DNA of 34,068 nt from Bacteroidales bacterium (GTDB lineage Bacteria > Bacteroidota > Bacteroidia > Bacteroidales > F082). This document shows positions 1-7,376 of the stretch, piece after piece (the first letter of the stretch is position 1; each line of letters opens with the position of its first letter). A program made the translations under genes and the position numbers. The notes beneath the pieces are model-generated. The model saw nothing but the letters and a program-made list of their open reading frames with translations. It searched no databases and was not told the DNA's origin. The stretch is from positions 1 through 34,068 of the forward strand of contig WGGC01000190.1 of the NCBI GenBank assembly GCA_015491905.1, written 5' to 3'.

Positions 1-1
1 C

Positions 2-151
2 CCAACCGATAAAAAGACAGATCCGTATCACCATTATATAAAAAATTATATTATTGGCATTCAATTTATTAAAGGAAGCACGCTTGCCAAAACATATTCA
101 ATTCGTGTTCCTCAAAAAAAAGTACCTAAAGTGCGCGTTATGCTGGATTAA
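2..151 (+). CDS. C-terminal end of an unknown protein (partial)
   Basis: An open frame runs in from the left edge and ends at a TAA at 149-151, giving 49 residues that finish in VPKVRVMLD. The piece is basic and rich in Tyr, Ile and Lys, with no motif I recognise. Its start lies outside the window, so length and function cannot be judged. It reads in the same direction as cfa, but 169 bp of non-coding DNA with its own promoter-like element separates them, so an operon is unlikely. The frame could be chance, but an uninterrupted frame with ordinary codon use up to a clean stop makes a real gene end more likely. Confidence 0.5.
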   Translation, partial: PTDKKTDPYHHYIKNYIIGIQFIKGSTLAKTYSIRVPQKKVPKVRVMLD

Positions 152-212
152 CTTTAATGTTTATGTGTTGGCTTTAGTGTTTTTAGGAAAAAAATAAAGA
201 ATCCGTACTTTT

Positions 213-225
213 TAGGCAAAGCCTA
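213..225 (+). terminator. Small hairpin, possible weak terminator
   Basis: TAGGC-AAA-GCCTA is a 5-bp perfect stem with a 3-base loop, 60 bp after the stop of the partial gene and before the cfa promoter. The bases that follow are A/T rich but are not a clean T run. It could end the upstream transcript; the short stem makes this weak. Confidence 0.25.
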
Positions 226-295
226 TATGTAATTTAATCTTTTAAATTTATTTCCATAATCATTATCTGACATCCTTTATATTAAATTTTTTCGT

Positions 296-303
296 TAATT
301 TTG
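296..303 (+). promoter_or_regulatory. Putative Bacteroidota -7 element for cfa
   Basis: TAATTTTG matches the Bacteroidota -7 consensus TAnnTTTG and ends 17 bases before the cfa ATG. No clear -33 TTTG partner is visible at the usual spacing. The consensus is short, so chance matches occur in AT-rich DNA; the position supports it. Confidence 0.45.
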
Positions 304-320
304 AGAAAAAACATAATACT

Positions 321-1442
321 ATGGATGCAAAAAGCGTGGTTCAAAAATTATTGGAAGGAACAGGGATTCAGTTTAACGGAAATCAGCCTTTTGATGTTCA
401 GGTTCACGACGAACGTATTTATAAGCGGTGGTTATCAGAAACCGAACTGGGATTAGGTGAATCATATATGGACGGATGGTGGGATTGTGATCAGCTGGAT
501 GAGTTTTTTAACAGGGTTTTGAGGGCCGGTCTTGAAGATACTATTAAAAGAAACTGGAAGGCTGCATTATTTATTTTATCAACTCAGCTTATAAACAGGC
601 AGACGAAAAGAAAGTCGAAGGAAGTAGGCCGCAGGCATTATGATATCGGAAATGATTTGTTTGAAAAGATGTTGGACAAACGACTTATATACTCATCAGC
701 CTATTGGAAGCATGCCAAAACACTTGAAGAAGCGCAAGAAGCCAAGTTAGATATGATTTGTAAAAAGCTGGAATTAAAGCCGGGGATGAAAGTTCTGGAC
801 ATAGGTTGTGGTTGGGGAGGTTTTGCAAAGTTTGCAGCAGAAAAATACAAGGTAGAAGTATTAGGAGTAAGCATTTCAAAAAATCAGATTGAATTAGGAA
901 AACAACTATGTAAAGGGTTACCTGTGGAACTTCGGTTTCAGGATTACAGGGAAGTTCAGGGTAAATTTGATGCTGTTTTATCCATCGGATTTTTTGAACA
1001 TGTAGGATATAAAAACTACAAGACTTACATGAAAGTTGTAGACCGTTGTTTAAAAGAGGACGGAATATCATTAATACATACTATTGGAAACAACACGACG
1101 GTAACATATGTAAACCAGTGGACTGACAAGTATATTTTTCCAAAGGGGATGTTACCATCAGTTGCACAAACTGCCAAAGCCGCTGAAGGGATATTTGTAA
1201 TGGAAGATTTACACAATTTCGGTCCTGATTACGATAAAACTTTAATGGCGTGGTATGACAGGTTTCACAATGCGTGGCCGGAATTAAAAGCTTCGGGGAA
1301 GTATGACGAACGTTTTTACCGTATGTGGCGTTATTTTTTACTCAGTAGTGCAGGAGGATTTCGTTCGAGATTTAATCAGTTGTGGCAATTTATTTTCACA
1401 AAACCCGGTAGAGACTTACCTGTAAATTGCAGGATAGGTTAA
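321..1442 (+). CDS. cfa: Cyclopropane-fatty-acyl-phospholipid synthase
   Basis: 373 aa, close to the 382 aa of E. coli Cfa. The enzyme transfers a methylene group from S-adenosylmethionine to the cis double bond of membrane phospholipid acyl chains, at the inner face of the cytoplasmic membrane. The SAM-binding motif VLDIGCGWGG lies at residues 158-167. The family blocks FFEHVGYKNY (Glu226), IHTIG (His253), DKYIFPKGMLPS and MEDLHNFGPDY are all present, matching the bicarbonate-site Glu and His of the E. coli enzyme. The cysteine of the E. coli YSCAYW motif is Ser here (YSSAYW, 124-129), and the cysteine of the ACAGAF block is also Ser (SSAGGF). The first ATG fits the family N-terminus. It stands alone, with its own promoter-like element 17 bases upstream, and converges on serB. 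Confidence 0.95.
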   Translation: MDAKSVVQKLLEGTGIQFNGNQPFDVQVHDERIYKRWLSETELGLGESYMDGWWDCDQLDEFFNRVLRAGLEDTIKRNWKAALFILSTQLINRQTKRKSKEVGRRHYDIGNDLFEKMLDKRLIYSSAYWKHAKTLEEAQEAKLDMICKKLELKPGMKVLDIGCGWGGFAKFAAEKYKVEVLGVSISKNQIELGKQLCKGLPVELRFQDYREVQGKFDAVLSIGFFEHVGYKNYKTYMKVVDRCLKEDGISLIHTIGNNTTVTYVNQWTDKYIFPKGMLPSVAQTAKAAEGIFVMEDLHNFGPDYDKTLMAWYDRFHNAWPELKASGKYDERFYRMWRYFLLSSAGGFRSRFNQLWQFIFTKPGRDLPVNCRIG

Positions 1443-1489
1443 ATATAATATAACCTTTAAAATATTTCAGTAAAAAAATTGACAGATAT

Positions 1490-1508
1490 TTTACCCTTTT
1501 GGGATAAA
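1490..1508 (+). terminator. Possible bidirectional terminator between cfa and serB
   Basis: TTTACCC, a TTTT loop, GGG, a bulged A and TAAA form a hairpin in the 68-bp gap between two convergent genes. A T-rich stretch follows on the plus strand and an A/T-rich stretch lies on the other side, so it could serve both genes. The stem is short and bulged. Confidence 0.4.
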
Positions 1509-1510
1509 TT

Positions 1511-2734
1511 TTATATTTTTATTTCCCTGTCTCTAAATCCTAAAAGATATAAAATTGTATCCAGTCCGTTGGAAGAAATAGCATGTTGAGCAGAAGCTTT
1601 TACTTTAGGTTTAGCATGAAAAGCAATACCTAAACCTGCTTTTTCCAGCATTGGCAAATCGTTAGCTCCGTCGCCAACAGCAATTACCTGTTCCAGGTGT
1701 ATATCTTCTTTAAATGCTATTCTTTCCAGGAGTTCAGCTTTTCTTTGCCCATCAACAATTTCATTTAAATGACGACCTGTAAGCTTTCCATTCACAATTT
1801 CCAGTTCATTGGCGAAAACATAGTCAAAATCAAATTTATTTTTCAGAAAATTTCCAAAATAAGTAAAGCCACCTGACAAGATTGCAATTTTATAGCCATA
1901 ATATTTAAGTGTTTTCAATAAGCGCTCTGCCCCGTCGGTAATAGGTAAATTTTCAGCAATTTCTTTTAATACAGATTCATCCAGACCTTTGAGTAAAGCA
2001 ACTCTTTGGCGAAAACTTTCTTTAAAATCAATTTCGCCATGCATTGCTCTTTCAGTAATTTTTTTCACTTCTGTTCCCACTCCGACTTTTTCTGCCAGTT
2101 CGTCAATAACTTCGGTTTGTATTAATGTGGAATCCATGTCGAAACATACCAACCTGCGGCTACGGCGAAAAATATTATCTTCCTGAAAAGCAATATCCAC
2201 ACCTGTTTCACCGGATATTTTCAAAAAATATTGTTTCATTTTTTTAATATCCAGGGGAGTTCCTCTTACTGAAAATTCAATAACAGAATTACTTATTTTA
2301 TTTTTTCCATTTAGAGATTTTCTTCCTGAAAGGCGATAAATGGTATCTATATTTAACTTCTGATCGGCAATAATTTTTGAAACTTTCGCAAGATGAACAG
2401 CAGAAAGTTTTCTTGCTAAAACGGTAATCAGGTATCTTTCTTTTCCTTGTTCATTAACCCATTCTTCATACTTATCAATAGAAATAGGAGTAAATTTAAT
2501 ATTACTATTCATTTCGTATGCTTTAAAAAGCAAATCTTTTAAAATACTAGAAGCACCGGATTTTTCAGGAACTTCAAATAAGATTCCCAATCCCAATTCA
2601 CGATGGATAACGGATTGTCCCATATCCAGTATATTAACATCATATTTAGACAATATATCTGTTAGGGAAGCTGTTAACCCAGGTTTATCTTCCCCGGAAA
2701 CATTTAATAAAATAATTTCTTTTGAATTAGCCAT
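1511..2734 (-). CDS. serB: Phosphoserine phosphatase SerB with N-terminal ACT-type region
   Basis: 407 aa. It hydrolyses O-phospho-L-serine to serine, the last step of the phosphorylated serine pathway. The HAD core begins at about residue 195: DMDST (Asp199 nucleophile and Asp201), SGGF (287-290) and GDGANDLPML (354-363, Mg-binding aspartates). The N-terminal half has two ACT-like segments, about 5-85 (opening LLNVSGEDKPGLTASLTDIL, typical of amino-acid-sensing ACT domains) and about 100-185. This is the long SerB form found in Mycobacterium and many Bacteroidota, and it suggests allosteric control by serine. The ATG is preceded by a TAATTTTG element 23 bases upstream. It is monocistronic and convergent with cfa. 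Confidence 0.95.
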   Translation of the reverse strand: MANSKEIILLNVSGEDKPGLTASLTDILSKYDVNILDMGQSVIHRELGLGILFEVPEKSGASSILKDLLFKAYEMNSNIKFTPISIDKYEEWVNEQGKERYLITVLARKLSAVHLAKVSKIIADQKLNIDTIYRLSGRKSLNGKNKISNSVIEFSVRGTPLDIKKMKQYFLKISGETGVDIAFQEDNIFRRSRRLVCFDMDSTLIQTEVIDELAEKVGVGTEVKKITERAMHGEIDFKESFRQRVALLKGLDESVLKEIAENLPITDGAERLLKTLKYYGYKIAILSGGFTYFGNFLKNKFDFDYVFANELEIVNGKLTGRHLNEIVDGQRKAELLERIAFKEDIHLEQVIAVGDGANDLPMLEKAGLGIAFHAKPKVKASAQHAISSNGLDTILYLLGFRDREIKI

Positions 2735-2756
2735 ATCAAAAATGTTTTATAGAGTT

Positions 2757-2764
2757 CAAAATTA
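2757..2764 (-). promoter_or_regulatory. Putative -7 element for serB
   Basis: On the minus strand this reads TAATTTTG, an exact TAnnTTTG match 23 bases before the serB ATG. No well-spaced -33 TTTG is seen. Confidence 0.4.
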
Positions 2765-2879
2765 TTATTTCCTTTGGAAAAAGCACTATTATTTAGCAAT
2801 TAACATTATTTTACCTGATTTACATAAAAATAGTTTCAATTTCTGTTTATGGTTTCCGGAAATCAGAATGTAATCGTTT

Positions 2880-2984
2880 ACCGCAGGTGATGCTGTAAAA
2901 GGTGCCGGTTTAGTGGTGCATGCAATCCTGTCAGGCAGGGAAGTTGCTGAAATGGTGCACGGGTACTTATCAAAAACAAGTTGA
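2880..2984 (+). pseudogene. Remnant C-terminus of a GltD-type FAD/NAD(P) oxidoreductase
   Basis: On the plus strand, between two minus-strand genes, one frame reads TAGDAVKGAGLVVHAI followed by LSGREVAEMVHGYLSKTS and a stop at 2982-2984. This is the hallmark C-terminal FAD-binding end of glutamate synthase small subunit (GltD) and related NAD(P)H oxidoreductases (GDxVxGAxLVVxAIxxGRxAA). Only about 34 residues remain: an in-frame TAA lies at 2871-2873, and no GltD-like sequence is readable upstream. The stretch is clearly richer in G and C than its surroundings. Its last 15 bases overlap the 3' end of the radical SAM gene. I read it as debris of a lost or displaced gene. Its family is clear from sequence; the history is inference. 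Confidence 0.65.
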
Positions 2985-4004
2985 ATTATCTAACTTTCTG
3001 ATTTTAAATTTACCTGAAATAATATTATTATTGGGCGTGAAGATAACATTTTTAAACTTTTGTTGCAGCTTTTTTTTATTTACAGCTTTATAACCTATAG
3101 CCACGTTTATTTCTTTGGGAGAAACTTGTATTTCAAGTGAAGAACTATCCGGAAAATCAGAACAAGCTGTTTGTAACTTTTCACTCCATATTTCTGTCAG
3201 CACCAATTCACGAAACGAAGGGTGGAAAGGGCCTGCAACCAACTCAGAACCATTAAGAAGGCCTTCAGAAGGGTGTAAGCCTAAGCGAATTACCTTTACA
3301 CCGTTATTTTCAAATAACGGAAGTAAAACTTTTGACCAGTTCACAGCTTCTTCAATAGAAAGAGGTTTATATTTCCCTTGAAGATACCAGCGGTGCATAG
3401 CTGTATTTTTAATTACCAATGAAGGATATATACGGGTATTACCAGCTCCAAAGGCTATAATCTTTTTTGCTGTTTCCATTGATTTGTCAAGAGTATCGTG
3501 TGGCAGGCCTATCATCATTTGCAAGCCCAAATCAAATCCAAAACTTTTTATTTGTTCAGATGCAATTTTAACCTGATGTGCTGTATGTCCACGAAAAGAT
3601 GCCTTTAGCACCTCATCGTTTAATGATTGTGCTCCTAATTCGATGGTGGACACATTATATTTTTTTAATCTCGTCAGCACTTGCTCATCAATATAATCTG
3701 GCCGGGTAGAGAGTCTAATTCCCTTTATCTGCCCTGATTTCAGATATGGCTGGACTACTTTGAGGTATCCTTCCTGAACTTCTGTGGGAATACCTGTAAA
3801 TGTTCCACCAAAAAATCCGACTTCAACAAAACGGGAATTTTGTTTAAAGCTTCGTAAATATCGGCGTATTGTTTCATCCGTTTGAGAAAAATCGGGTGCT
3901 AAATAATGGCCTGAAATCTTTTTTTGATTACAAAAAGCACACTGAAAAGGGCAAGCCATTTCGGGAACAAAAACAGGGATGGTATAATGCTTTATTTCAT
4001 TCAT
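2970..4004 (-). CDS. Elp3-like radical SAM protein
   Basis: 344 aa. The radical SAM cluster motif CPFQCAFC (Cys18, 22, 25) follows FVPEMA near the N-terminus. FFGGTFTG, the RLSTRPDYID segment, IELGAQSLNDEVL and QMMIGLPHDT are characteristic of the Elp3/COG1243-like radical SAM group also found in clostridia. True Elp3 carries a C-terminal GNAT acetyltransferase domain; this protein ends at about 344 aa with no recognisable one, so it is a stand-alone radical SAM enzyme. Elp3 modifies wobble uridine of tRNA; whether this short form does is unknown. The gene is divergent from the U32 gene. Its TGA overlaps the oxidoreductase remnant on the other strand. A TATTTTTG element lies only 9 bases before the ATG, so the transcript may have almost no leader. 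Confidence 0.85.
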   Translation of the reverse strand: MNEIKHYTIPVFVPEMACPFQCAFCNQKKISGHYLAPDFSQTDETIRRYLRSFKQNSRFVEVGFFGGTFTGIPTEVQEGYLKVVQPYLKSGQIKGIRLSTRPDYIDEQVLTRLKKYNVSTIELGAQSLNDEVLKASFRGHTAHQVKIASEQIKSFGFDLGLQMMIGLPHDTLDKSMETAKKIIAFGAGNTRIYPSLVIKNTAMHRWYLQGKYKPLSIEEAVNWSKVLLPLFENNGVKVIRLGLHPSEGLLNGSELVAGPFHPSFRELVLTEIWSEKLQTACSDFPDSSSLEIQVSPKEINVAIGYKAVNKKKLQQKFKNVIFTPNNNIISGKFKIRKLDNSTCF

Positions 4005-4012
4005 TGATTTTG

Positions 4013-4020
4013 CAAAAATA
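4013..4020 (-). promoter_or_regulatory. Putative -7 element for the radical SAM gene
   Basis: The minus strand reads TATTTTTG (TAnnTTTG) just before the ATG at 4004, which would imply a near-leaderless mRNA. It lies in the 95-bp divergent gap shared with the U32 gene promoter. Confidence 0.35.
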
Positions 4021-4071
4021 GTAAAGCCTGTCCAAAAAAAATTAAAATCATGAAATGACGTGTGAATTTAG

Positions 4072-4079
4072 TAATTTTG
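4072..4079 (+). promoter_or_regulatory. Putative -7 element for the U32 gene
   Basis: TAATTTTG matches TAnnTTTG 20 bases before the ATG at 4100. A purine-rich run (AAAAAAGAAAAGAA) lies between it and the start codon. Confidence 0.45.
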
Positions 4080-4099
4080 TACCCTAAAAAAGAAAAGAA

Positions 4100-5365
4100 A
4101 TGACGGCAAAAGATATAGAAATAATGGCTCCTGTAGGGTCTTATGAATCATTAATGGCAGCAATTCAAGGAGGGGCAAATTCTGTTTACTTTGGGATAGA
4201 TAAACTTAATATGCGTTCGAGATCATCAAAAAATTTTACACTGGATGATTTGGTAAAAATAACTGATATATGTAAAAAATATAATATTAAAAGTTATATT
4301 ACTCTAAACACTGAAATTTATGATGATGAATTAGACCTAATGCATTCCATTGTAGATGCGGCAAAAGACAATGGAATTACTGCTATAATAGCATCAGATC
4401 AGTCGGTAATTCAATATGCTTACAGTAAAGGTGTTGAAATACACATGTCCACTCAGGCTAACATTTGTAACATAGAAGCTGTAAAGTTTTATTCTGCTTT
4501 TGCCGATGTAATGGTAACAGCCAGGGAGTTAAGAGTAGATCAGGTAAAGGCGATTACCCGGGCTATTAAGAATCAAAATATACGGGGACCAAAAGGAGAG
4601 TTGGTACAAATTGAAATATTTGCTCATGGAGCATTATGCATGGCTGTTTCCGGAAAGTGTTATTTAAGTCTGGATAATTTAAATTCGTCTGCCAACCGTG
4701 GTGCCTGTTTACAACCATGTAGAAGAAAATATACGGTAAAAGATACAGAATCTGATTTGGAACTGGAGGTAGATGGAAAATACATTATGTCTCCAAAAGA
4801 TCTTAATACTGTTTCTTTTTTAGATAAAATACTGGATGCAGGGGTACGGGTTCTTAAACTTGAAGGCCGTGGCAGATCACCTGAATATGTTAAAACTGTT
4901 ACCCGAGTTTACAGGAATGCCGTAAACTCATGGTTTGAAGGGAATTATACTCAAAAAAATATTGATGTCTGGAATTCAGAATTATCGAGAGTTTATAATC
5001 GTGGGTTCTGGAGTGGATATTATATGGGTAAGGAGCTGGGAGAATGGACGGAGGATTATGGCAATCAGGCTACTGAGAGAAAAATATATGTAGGCAAAGT
5101 AACTAATTATTTTAGTAAAATACATGTTGCTGAAATAAAAATAGAAAGCCATAAAATAAATATTGAGGAAGAGATAAAGATAATAGGAGAAACAACAGGG
5201 GTTTATGAAGACCGGCTGTCTGAAATAAGAGTAGATTTGCAGGGAGTTAAAACAGCAAAAAAAGGAGATATTTGTTCTATTCCTGTAAAATCTGTTGTAA
5301 GACGAGGAGATAAGGTTTATAAAGTTGTACAGGCTGTCAAAAGTATTCCCAATTTAATTCAATAG
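4100..5365 (+). CDS. U32-family protein, TrhP (YegQ)-like tRNA hydroxylation protein
   Basis: 421 aa, near the 453 aa of E. coli TrhP/YegQ and far below RlhA (about 650 aa). It contains the full peptidase-U32 signature, EIFAHGALCMAVSGKCYLS (residues 172-190). Cys180, Cys187, Cys203 and Cys207 match the expected Fe-S ligands. In E. coli, TrhP makes 5-hydroxyuridine at tRNA position 34 using prephenate; RlhA hydroxylates 23S rRNA. Protease activity is the older and probably wrong label for most members. The N-terminus (IEIMAPVGSYESLMAAIQGGA) is the usual start of the family, so the ATG is sound. It ends one base before the AraC-type gene that converges on it. Confidence 0.88.
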   Translation: MTAKDIEIMAPVGSYESLMAAIQGGANSVYFGIDKLNMRSRSSKNFTLDDLVKITDICKKYNIKSYITLNTEIYDDELDLMHSIVDAAKDNGITAIIASDQSVIQYAYSKGVEIHMSTQANICNIEAVKFYSAFADVMVTARELRVDQVKAITRAIKNQNIRGPKGELVQIEIFAHGALCMAVSGKCYLSLDNLNSSANRGACLQPCRRKYTVKDTESDLELEVDGKYIMSPKDLNTVSFLDKILDAGVRVLKLEGRGRSPEYVKTVTRVYRNAVNSWFEGNYTQKNIDVWNSELSRVYNRGFWSGYYMGKELGEWTEDYGNQATERKIYVGKVTNYFSKIHVAEIKIESHKINIEEEIKIIGETTGVYEDRLSEIRVDLQGVKTAKKGDICSIPVKSVVRRGDKVYKVVQAVKSIPNLIQ

Positions 5366-5366
5366 T

Positions 5367-5951
5367 TTAAATTTGATCCAGTTTTTTCCGGTTACCTTTT
5401 TGCATTTTTTTATAAAAAGAAGGGCTGTACCCTATCACCTTTTTAAATTGATTGGAAAGATGTTGTACACTGCTATATCCTGTTTTCCATGCAATTTCAC
5501 TTAAACTCAATTCATCATAAACCAATAATTCTTTTACTCTTTCTATCCTTTGCAGTATAATATATTTTTCAATTGTAATACCAACAATAGAGGAAAACAA
5601 ATTGCTAAGGTAAGAATATTCGTATCCAAGATTTTTAGAAATATATTCAGATATGTTAACATGGCCGTCAATCTCTTTATCATAATGAATCAGATTGATG
5701 ATTTCTGTTTTGATTTTTTCAATAAGTTGTTGTTTTTTGTCATTAAGTAATTCAAACCCTTGTTCTTTTAATTTTTTATCAAGTAATCTTTTTTTATCAG
5801 TAGTCATTTCGCCCTCATACAAAACTTCTCCAAGAGTAACAGAAACCGGTTTCAACTCCAACTCATTCATTACTTTACGAACGGCAAAAATACATCTATT
5901 ACAAACCATATTTTTAATAAAAATCTTTTTTGTATTATCGTCCATAATCAT
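5367..5951 (-). CDS. HMA-domain / AraC-type HTH fusion regulator
   Basis: 194 aa from the chosen ATG. The first part resembles a heavy-metal-associated ferredoxin-like fold: KKIFIKNMVCNRCIFAVRKV, with MxCxxC metal ligands, then a strand and LKEQGFELL. The second half is an AraC-family double helix-turn-helix: IERVKELLVYDELSLSEIAW, then TGYSSVQHLSNQFKKVIGYSPSFYKK. The pairing suggests a small transcription factor that senses copper or another soft metal, but no metal transporter is adjacent, so the target is unknown. The frame can be extended to a TTG at 6005 overlapping the envC-like gene; the ATGs at 5951 or 5945 put the start just before the HMA domain and are more likely. It may be co-transcribed with the envC-like gene. 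Confidence 0.85.
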   Translation of the reverse strand: MIMDDNTKKIFIKNMVCNRCIFAVRKVMNELELKPVSVTLGEVLYEGEMTTDKKRLLDKKLKEQGFELLNDKKQQLIEKIKTEIINLIHYDKEIDGHVNISEYISKNLGYEYSYLSNLFSSIVGITIEKYIILQRIERVKELLVYDELSLSEIAWKTGYSSVQHLSNQFKKVIGYSPSFYKKMQKGNRKKLDQI

Positions 5952-5986
5952 ATATTTTATTGATTGCCACAAAGGTATAACATTTT

Positions 5987-7231
5987 CTATTTGGAAATCA
6001 ACCAATACATTGGGTTTAATGTTTGTTTATTTTTCCATAATTCAAAATGAAGCATGGTGTCGCCCTGCAAGGTTGTATGCACTATTCCAATAGGCATTCC
6101 GGTGTTCACAGACTGTCCTGGTTTCACAAAAGATTTACGCAGGTGTGAGTAAACGGTAAAGTAGTCTCCATGTTGCACAATAACAGCTATATTGGTTGTT
6201 GTAATAGGAACGACACTAACTACTTTTCCGGAAAACACTGTATAAACCATTGCACCCGGGTTAGTAGTAATATTAATACCATTATTCCTGATTTTGACAT
6301 GTTTTAAAACAGGGTGCTGATGGACACCAAAAGTTTGGGATACAATTCCTTTTTTAACCGGCCATGGCAATTTTCCTTTATTAGAAGTAAACGCTTTAGA
6401 TAGCCTGGTTATTTTAGGAGTATAGGGTAATTTTTTCCCGGTTTTGGCTTTAATTCTTTCTTTTTCTCTCGCTTTGGCCCTAGCCTTTTCTCTTTTTGCT
6501 TTTGCTATAGCCAGAGCTATAGTCTTTTGAATTTGTTTATTTAATCTATCAGATTCTCTTTTTTGTTTTCGCAATTTACTTTGTAGCGAACGTTCTTTTT
6601 TTTGAAGTTTTTGTTTTACGAGATTTTTTTTCTTTTGTTCAAGTTCCAATAATGAAATTTGAGAAATTTCCTGATCCAACAACCTTTTTTTTCGAATAAT
6701 TTGGCTTTTAATTCGTGATTTCTTGTTGTTTATCAAAGACTCTATTTTCAATATTCGGTTGGATTCTTTTCTTATATAAGATGAAATCTCTGATAAATAA
6801 CGTAGTCTTTGATATGCCTGATTAATATCTTTTGATGAAAATAAAAAAACAAGTCGGGTATATGGATTATTATTTTTATATACATAAAAGGCTATTTCTC
6901 CATACTCTTTTTTTAATATTTTTAAACGGGAATTGAGGTTTTTAACTTGCACATTTAACGTTAATGTACTATCAGAAAGTAAATTAATTTCTTGTTTTAA
7001 AGTAGAGGTTAGTTCTTGCCTACGTTTTATTTTATTATTTAAAAGCGTTAAAGAATAGAGTGTATTTTTTTTGTTTTTACTAATTTTTGAAATTAGTAAA
7101 TTAGTATAATTTATTTGTTTTTCGAGTGTTTCCCGTTTTTTTTTAAGATTATTCAATGATTGCTGTCCGAAAATTGAAAAACCAGGAGCAAAAAATAAAA
7201 TAAACAGTATGAAATGAATTCTTTTTGTCAT
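5987..7231 (-). CDS. EnvC-like murein hydrolase activator (coiled coil + degenerate LytM/M23)
   Basis: 414 aa. A signal peptide (residues 1-22, ending GFSIFGQQ) is followed by a long Lys/Arg/Glu-rich coiled coil (about 25-262) and a C-terminal LytM/M23 fold (about 288-414: GIVSQTFGVHQHPVL, GDYFTVYSHL, LHFELW). In active M23 enzymes zinc is held by HxGxD and HxH. Here the first motif reads NNGIN (316-320) and the first His of the second is Met393, so several metal ligands are gone. That pattern matches EnvC and NlpD, which activate amidases instead of cutting murein themselves. It is the last envelope gene in the series dut, TPR lipoprotein, DUF4292 lipoprotein, EnvC-like. A hairpin lies in the 145-bp gap upstream. 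Confidence 0.88.
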   Translation of the reverse strand: MTKRIHFILFILFFAPGFSIFGQQSLNNLKKKRETLEKQINYTNLLISKISKNKKNTLYSLTLLNNKIKRRQELTSTLKQEINLLSDSTLTLNVQVKNLNSRLKILKKEYGEIAFYVYKNNNPYTRLVFLFSSKDINQAYQRLRYLSEISSYIRKESNRILKIESLINNKKSRIKSQIIRKKRLLDQEISQISLLELEQKKKNLVKQKLQKKERSLQSKLRKQKRESDRLNKQIQKTIALAIAKAKREKARAKAREKERIKAKTGKKLPYTPKITRLSKAFTSNKGKLPWPVKKGIVSQTFGVHQHPVLKHVKIRNNGINITTNPGAMVYTVFSGKVVSVVPITTTNIAVIVQHGDYFTVYSHLRKSFVKPGQSVNTGMPIGIVHTTLQGDTMLHFELWKNKQTLNPMYWLISK

Positions 7232-7322
7232 TTCAGATTAATTATAATGTTGTCATGTATTTATAATCTTATATTTCATTAGTCACATTTAACTTACCAT
7301 AATTGAATAATGATTTTCCCTT

Positions 7323-7351
7323 CCCTGTGAAGTTTTTTCTATTTCACAGGG
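7323..7351 (-). terminator. Perfect 9-bp hairpin between DUF4292 gene and envC-like gene
   Basis: CCCTGTGAA at 7323-7331 pairs exactly with TTCACAGGG at 7343-7351 around an 11-base loop. It is the strongest hairpin I noticed in an intergenic gap. On the minus strand no T run follows, so a classical intrinsic terminator is doubtful. It could be an attenuator, an mRNA-stabilising structure, or a protein-binding palindrome in the leader of the envC-like gene. Confidence 0.4.
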
Positions 7352-7376
7352 TGAATGTAATTTAATAATTATTCAA

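Noticed and set aside
685-1216. Minus-strand open frames opposite cfa
   Set aside because: They lie wholly inside a confident gene on the other strand and show no motif; they are shadows of its codon pattern.
6400-6700. Repetitive Lys/Arg/Glu-rich DNA, considered as a tandem repeat
   Set aside because: It is explained by the coiled coil and basic linker of the EnvC-like protein; no exact repeat unit is present.
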